A stretch of 9,703 nucleotides of DNA from an uncultured Collinsella sp. GTDB lineage: Bacteria; Actinomycetota; Coriobacteriia; Coriobacteriales; Coriobacteriaceae. Below, piece by piece: positions 7,069-9,703 of the stretch; position 1 is the stretch's first letter, and each line of letters starts with the position of its first letter. A program made the translations under genes and the position numbers. The stretch is taken from the NCBI GenBank assembly GCA_900553935.1, contig USFK01000037.1, positions 1 to 9,703 on the forward strand, written 5' to 3'. The notes under the pieces are model-generated. The model had not been told where the DNA came from and did not search any database. It saw only the letters and a list, made by a program, of their open reading frames with translations.

Positions 7069-7152
7069 CGGCAACGACGCAGGCCGACACTTCTTTTCGC
7101 ACACGGCGGCCCGGCAGCCGCCCCTGCCTGACACTTTCTGATACCGCCGCCC

Positions 7153-7193
7153 CAAACCACCACAAAGGGGACAGGCACCTTTGTGGTGGTTTG
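7153..7193. repeat. 16-bp perfect inverted repeat around GGACAGGCA
   Basis: CAAACCACCACAAAGG at 7153-7168 is the exact reverse complement of 7178-7193, separated by the 9-nt loop GGACAGGCA. The centre therefore reads AAAGGGGACAGGCACCTTT. Neither arm is followed by a T tract. The form and the GGGGAC core resemble intergenic REP-type repeats I have seen scattered in other genomes; that link is recall, not a search. Confidence 0.75.
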
Positions 7194-7239
7194 ATCTGTA
7201 ACAGGTAGGCAGCCAAAACCGGGCTTGGTGTTACAGATC
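7193..7239. repeat. hairpin repeat, 80-bp period, copy 1
   Basis: GATCTGTAACA (7193-7203) pairs perfectly with TGTTACAGATC (7229-7239). GGTAGG follows the left arm, and an inner CCAA/TTGG stem (7213-7216 with 7225-7228) abuts the right arm. Its first base is the last base of the preceding 16-bp inverted repeat, so the two structures are fused end to end. Confidence 0.7.
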
Positions 7240-7269
7240 GAGATTTTCGGGCAGCCCCCCGCAGTTTGT

Positions 7270-7320
7270 CTAAATCTGTAACAGGTAGAGACGATTTAGC
7301 CCGCTAGATGTTACAAATCG
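7270..7320. repeat. hairpin repeat, 80-bp period, copy 2
   Basis: ATCTGTAACA (7274-7283) and TGTTACAAAT (7309-7318) are exactly 80 bp from their counterparts in copy 1, as are the flanking GGTAG and CGAGA. The single stem change is a C-A mismatch in plus-strand RNA but a G-U wobble in minus-strand RNA, the direction of the surrounding genes. An inner TAGC/GCTA tip (7297-7306) and a competing CTAAATC/GATTTAG stem (7270-7276 with 7293-7299) are also present. The interiors of the two copies are unrelated. Confidence 0.65.
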
Positions 7321-7332
7321 AGACGGAAGATG

Positions 7333-7977
7333 CTAGTCACAGGCGATGTCGAGGTTCTTGCCGACGAGGCCCACGTAGCCGCCTTCGGCTGCCTTGGGGC
7401 TGTCGGCGTGGCAGAGGACCCACTTGTCGGCCTTCCAGTAGCAGTAGCTGTCACCGGCGGCAGGCATGTCGGCTGCGGCCTCGGGGCGCGGGCCATTGGT
7501 GCCCGCCGGCAGCGCCACCATCACCTGGAAGCCGCCGTCGTCGACCATGCAGGGCGTGTAGTGGAGCGTGGTGTTGAAGACTTCGACGACCGTACCCGCC
7601 GGCACGCGGAACGCCTTGACGCACGCGGTGTCGAGCTTGCCGTCCTCGATCTCCCAGCGATGCGCCACGAGCAGGATAAAGTCGCGAGCGCCCAGGTTAA
7701 ACTCGCTGGCGCGGTGATACTCCAGGCAGTTGAGCTGCGTGTTGTGGCCGTTGCACCAGCCGAGCTGGAAGGGGCGGCCGCCAAACATGAGAAAGCCCAG
7801 TTTATCGGCACCCTTGACGCTCTCGAGCTCCGGCGCGCTTGCTACGTACTTGCTGCCTTCGGGGATGGGCGTGGCAGAGAGCGCCTCGAGCACGAGCGAC
7901 GTGAGCTCGGACGGAACGTCATCCCAAACGTTGCCATAGGATTTGAACTCGGGATCGTTGACAGAATAGATGTGCAT
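7333..7977 (-). CDS. DUF4867 family protein, cupin-like
   Basis: The 214-residue protein opens with MHIYSVNDPEFKSYG, which I recognise as the N-terminus of the DUF4867 family. The middle (about 77-150) has the strand pattern and spaced polar residues of a cupin barrel similar to ureidoglycolate lyase (AllA): H78, E86 and H88 in GHNTQLNCLEYHR, FILLVAH at 100-106, and VPAGTVVEVFNTTLHYTPC at 125-143 with H139. Those His/Glu residues could bind a metal, but this is inference. No signal peptide is present, so it is cytoplasmic. The start has AGGAG five bases upstream. It is preceded by a palindromic operator candidate and followed by hairpin repeats rather than a clear terminator. The family has no established reaction that I know of. 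A sugar-acid or ureido-type lyase, or a sugar-responsive auxiliary role, are the possibilities to weigh. Confidence 0.85.
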   Translation of the reverse strand: MHIYSVNDPEFKSYGNVWDDVPSELTSLVLEALSATPIPEGSKYVASAPELESVKGADKLGFLMFGGRPFQLGWCNGHNTQLNCLEYHRASEFNLGARDFILLVAHRWEIEDGKLDTACVKAFRVPAGTVVEVFNTTLHYTPCMVDDGGFQVMVALPAGTNGPRPEAAADMPAAGDSYCYWKADKWVLCHADSPKAAEGGYVGLVGKNLDIACD

Positions 7978-7986
7978 GTTCGCTCC

Positions 7987-8012
7987 TGTTCGTAAATGTG
8001 ACTATACGAACA
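7987..8012 (-). promoter_or_regulatory. palindromic operator overlapping the DUF4867 promoter
   Basis: TGTTCGTA at 7987-7994 and TACGAACA at 8005-8012 form a perfect 8-bp inverted repeat with a 10-bp centre, a spacing that suits a dimeric helix-turn-helix repressor. The minus-strand hexamer TATAGT (8001-8006) is a good -10 and overlaps the upstream arm; no matching -35 is obvious, with TCATGT at 17 bp. A further palindrome TTCTAGAA (8013-8020) and a second TGTTC on the minus strand adjoin it. No regulator gene is next door. Confidence 0.5.
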
Positions 8013-8061
8013 TTCTAGAACAAACATGAGCGATTTTGAACGCTCGTCCCGACCACTCAAC

Positions 8062-8092
8062 AAAAAGGCGCCCCCGCATAAGCGAAGGCGCC
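8062..8092 (-). terminator. intrinsic terminator downstream of luxS
   Basis: On the minus strand GGCGCCTTCGC pairs with GCGGGGGCGCC (11 bp including two G-U pairs; 8067-8077 with 8082-8092, 4-nt loop), followed at once by TTTTTG (8062-8066). It begins 29 bases after the luxS stop and separates luxS from the DUF4867 promoter. Confidence 0.85.
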
Positions 8093-8121
8093 CAATGCGC
8101 GCGCTTTGGGCGATAAAGCCC

Positions 8122-8610
8122 TTACGCCTGCTGGTAGTGCAGGTGCTTCTCGTCGATATTGGCCAGGTCGCGGTCGAGATAACGGCGCGCGAGCCAGTTT
8201 GCCATGGGGAGGTTCTGGTCCAGATAGTTACCGCACTCCTCGGGAGCGGCGCCGGGGATATCGCCCTCAAAACCAGCAACAAACTCGAACAGCTCGCGCA
8301 CGAGCGGCAAGATCTCCTCGCTCGTCAGCTCACCAAAGACAACCAGGTAAAAGCCCGTGCGGCAGCCCATGGGGCCAAAGTAGACAATGCGGCTCGACCA
8401 CTCGGCATGATTGCGGAGGAACGTGGCACCCAGATGCTCGATGGTGTGGCACTCCGCCGTGTTCATAACTGGCTCCTTGTTGGGCGTGGTCAGGCGCAGG
8501 TCAAAGGTGGTGACGGCGGCGCCGGTCGCCGGATCGCGGTCGATGCGGCTCACATACACGCCGGGCTCGAGCAGCAGATGGTCAACGGAAAAACTCGCGA
8601 TGCGCTCCAT
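8122..8610 (-). CDS. luxS: S-ribosylhomocysteine lyase LuxS
   Basis: The 162-residue protein is a complete LuxS. The metal-binding HTIEH motif gives H55, E58 and H59, with C126 in EECGNY as the third metal-ligand position. The catalytic cysteine is C83 in GPMGCRTGFY. Conserved DHLLLEPGVYVSR at the N-terminus and YLDQNLPMAN near the C-terminus fit the family. It cleaves S-ribosylhomocysteine to homocysteine and DPD, the precursor of autoinducer 2, completing detoxification of S-adenosylhomocysteine in the cytoplasm. The start is supported by AGAGGA six bases upstream. The companion nucleosidase gene (pfs/mtn) is not adjacent. luxS has its own terminator and a candidate extended -10 promoter, so it appears monocistronic. 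No SAM or SAH riboswitch was recognised in its leader. Confidence 0.97.
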   Translation of the reverse strand: MERIASFSVDHLLLEPGVYVSRIDRDPATGAAVTTFDLRLTTPNKEPVMNTAECHTIEHLGATFLRNHAEWSSRIVYFGPMGCRTGFYLVVFGELTSEEILPLVRELFEFVAGFEGDIPGAAPEECGNYLDQNLPMANWLARRYLDRDLANIDEKHLHYQQA

Positions 8611-8631
8611 GGCAGATCCTCTCGGTAGTCA

Positions 8632-8706
8632 ATTTGGGACGGGGCTCTTTTAGCTGGTTCGAATGATCGCACCAATCATACCAGTCAAAAAAGCCCCATC
8701 CCAAAT
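8632..8706. repeat. 75-bp inverted repeat in the luxS upstream region
   Basis: Arms 8632-8658 and 8680-8706 match over 27 bases with four differences. The outer part reads ATTTGGGACGGGGCT against ATTTGGGATGGGGCT. An inner stem ATGATCG/CAATCAT (8663-8669 with 8673-8679) caps the structure with a 3-nt loop. In minus-strand RNA three of the four differences become G-U wobbles, leaving 26 of 27 pairs; in plus-strand RNA three are mismatches. It is neither followed by a T tract nor placed like a normal terminator. Confidence 0.75.
8675..8683 (-). promoter_or_regulatory. candidate extended -10 promoter for luxS inside the inverted repeat
   Basis: On the minus strand TGGTATGAT occupies 8675-8683, matching the extended -10 form TGnTATAAT at all but one position of the hexamer. 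No good -35 is present. Transcription would start near 8667, giving a leader of about 57 nt that carries only one arm of the inverted repeat. Confidence 0.4.
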
Positions 8707-8745
8707 GAGCTGCCCGGGAATAGCCTGCGGGCGCCGCGCAGCCGC

Positions 8746-9703
8746 CTAGGCAGTGTAGGCGATGGTCGCGTCGACGGCGTGACGCCAGCCGGCGATCTTT
8801 TTGGCTCGTTCGTCGGCGGACATGGCAGGCTCCACGATGCCGCGAGCGCCGTAGACGTCGACGACGTCGCGCGTGTACATGCCCAGCGCAATGCCGCAGG
8901 CCCAGGCCGCACCCAGACCGCTCATCTCGTCGTTGCTCGCGATGCGGATGGGCGAGCCAACCAAGTCGCTCTCAAACTGCATCAGGTACGCGTCGCGCGT
9001 GGGGCCGCCGTCAACACGAAGCTCGGCCAGTGCCGCGCCCGAATCCTCGACCATCGCATCAATCACGTCAAAGATTTGATAGGCGATCGACTCGTCGGCG
9101 GCCTTTACGAACTCCGCACGGCCCGTGGTGCGCGTCATGCCAAAGACGCAGGCCTCGGCGTCACTCGCCCAGTGCGGCGCGCCCAAACCGGTAAACGCCG
9201 GCACAAAGTAGACGCGGCTCGCCGGATTGGCGGCGTAGCACAGGTCGGTAACTTCCTCGGGGTTATTGATGAGCTCCAGATCGTCGCGCAGCCACGTCTT
9301 GACGGCGCCGGCATAGCTCACATTGCCCTCGAGCACGTACTCGGTCACGCCGTCCATGCGCCATGCGAGCGAGCTCGAAAGCCCGTGCGAGCTGGCAACG
9401 AACTCGTTGCCGACGTTCATCATGACCGAGCTGCCGGTGCCATAGGTCGCCTTGGCCATGCCGCGACTATGGCAGCCCTGCGCAAACAGGGCCGCATGGC
9501 TGTCGCCCAGCACGCCATGCACCGGCACGGGCGCCGGCAAAAAGCCGCCCAGGTCCGTCGTGCCGAACAGGCCGTCGGAATCGGTCACCTGCGGCAGGCA
9601 GGCCACGTCGACGCCAAAGGCCTCGCACACCGGCTTGCTCCAGCAGCCACGGCGCAGGTCGAAGAGCTGCGTGCGGCTAGCATTGGACCAGTCGCAGCGA
9701 AAC
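8746..9703 (-). CDS. FGGY-family carbohydrate kinase, glycerol-kinase-like (C-terminal part)
   Basis: The gene enters from the right edge; the visible 318 codons are about the last two-thirds of a roughly 500-residue FGGY kinase. The reading starts FRCDWSNASRTQLFDL, matching the TNASRT element of glycerol kinases. It continues through GDSHAALFAQ (an FGGY active-site segment), ATYGTGSSVMMNVG (phosphate-binding loop), VLEGNVSYAGAV, VYFVPAFTGLGAPHW, LRVDGGPTRDAYLMQFESD and SGLGAAWACGIALGMY. The reaction should be ATP-dependent phosphorylation of a polyol or sugar, glycerol to sn-glycerol 3-phosphate being the best match. GTGSSVMMN and GLSSSLAW depart from typical GlpK wording and occur in a sister group often labelled glycerol kinase, so the substrate is less certain than the family. 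A GTG at 9628-9630 is internal, not the start. No strong terminator follows; a weak AGCTC/GGGCT stem with T6 overlaps the inverted repeat before luxS. Confidence 0.88.
   Translation of the reverse strand, partial: FRCDWSNASRTQLFDLRRGCWSKPVCEAFGVDVACLPQVTDSDGLFGTTDLGGFLPAPVPVHGVLGDSHAALFAQGCHSRGMAKATYGTGSSVMMNVGNEFVASSHGLSSSLAWRMDGVTEYVLEGNVSYAGAVKTWLRDDLELINNPEEVTDLCYAANPASRVYFVPAFTGLGAPHWASDAEACVFGMTRTTGRAEFVKAADESIAYQIFDVIDAMVEDSGAALAELRVDGGPTRDAYLMQFESDLVGSPIRIASNDEMSGLGAAWACGIALGMYTRDVVDVYGARGIVEPAMSADERAKKIAGWRHAVDATIAYTA

Larger units (their letters stand above)
7004..7332. other. repeat-rich intergenic region between glucosidase and DUF4867 genes
   Basis: This 329-bp stretch has no convincing gene. 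Nearest the glucosidase is its ribosome binding site and a candidate promoter (7040-7068). The middle part (about 7070-7150) shows nothing I can name. The half nearer the DUF4867 gene is almost wholly palindromic: a 16-bp inverted repeat (7153-7193) directly abutting the first of two hairpins that repeat at an 80-bp period (7193-7239 and 7270-7320). Confidence 0.6.

Noticed and set aside
7193..7320. CRISPR-like repeat
   Set aside because: There are only two units, each an inverted-repeat hairpin with divergent interior rather than a direct repeat with spacer, and no cas gene is present.
7330..7995. 221-codon open frame on the plus strand opposite the DUF4867 gene
   Set aside because: It is a shadow of a gene with a recognised family N-terminus and a good ribosome binding site on the other strand.
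8611..8745. SAM or SAH riboswitch upstream of luxS
   Set aside because: The structured element is a near-perfect single hairpin; none of the multi-helix cores of those riboswitches could be recognised.
9628..9630. GTG as the start of the FGGY kinase
   Set aside because: Conserved kinase sequence (SNASRT and following) continues in frame upstream to the window edge, so the codon is internal.

Overview
The window looks like chromosomal DNA of a gut Coriobacteriia actinobacterium, most probably Collinsella. This rests on the high GC content with strongly GC-biased third positions, AAAGGAG-type ribosome binding sites, the style of the lipoprotein and zinc-ribbon proteins, and hairpin-rich intergenic repeats. 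The taxon is inferred from recall, not from a search. No transposase, integrase, phage gene, tRNA, rRNA or CRISPR array is visible.

Layout. On the plus strand, 1-202 is the 3' end of a gene with a C-terminal double zinc ribbon. It appears to carry a one-base frameshift near position 26. A hairpin terminator (222-243) and a two-domain lipoprotein (283-1125) follow, closed by a strong terminator (1177-1214). Everything after that is on the minus strand. A tightly packed three-gene signalling operon (5147 to 1235) encodes a seven- or eight-helix membrane protein with a degenerate kinase-like C-terminus, then a canonical NarL/DesK-type sensor kinase, then a LuxR/NarL-type response regulator. The junctions are 2 nt apart and a 4-nt ATGA overlap. 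Next come a GH1 6-phospho-beta-glucosidase (7003 to 5573), a DUF4867 cupin-like protein (7977 to 7333), LuxS (8610 to 8122) and the C-terminal two-thirds of an FGGY carbohydrate kinase resembling glycerol kinase (runs off the right edge, stop at 8746).

How the genes work together. The signalling trio is the only clear multi-gene functional unit. The 7TM protein probably acts as a receptor or modulator for the kinase, which would phosphorylate the regulator at Asp54. The metabolic genes look independently transcribed: 6-phospho-beta-glucoside hydrolysis after PTS uptake, S-ribosylhomocysteine cleavage in the activated methyl cycle with AI-2 precursor production, and polyol or sugar phosphorylation. 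The targets of the regulator cannot be read from the window.

The most unusual material is intergenic. Three gaps on the minus-strand side hold at least six hairpin-forming repeats. They include two copies of a 27-nt stem-loop whose stem shows a compensatory base-pair change, an 18-bp perfect inverted repeat between them, a 16-bp perfect inverted repeat around a GGGGACAGG core, a pair of hairpins at an exact 80-bp period, and a 75-bp inverted repeat in front of luxS that contains an extended -10 promoter candidate. Several share a GGGAC core. They may be REP/MITE-like elements mobilised in trans, possibly by a REP-associated tyrosine transposase elsewhere in the genome.
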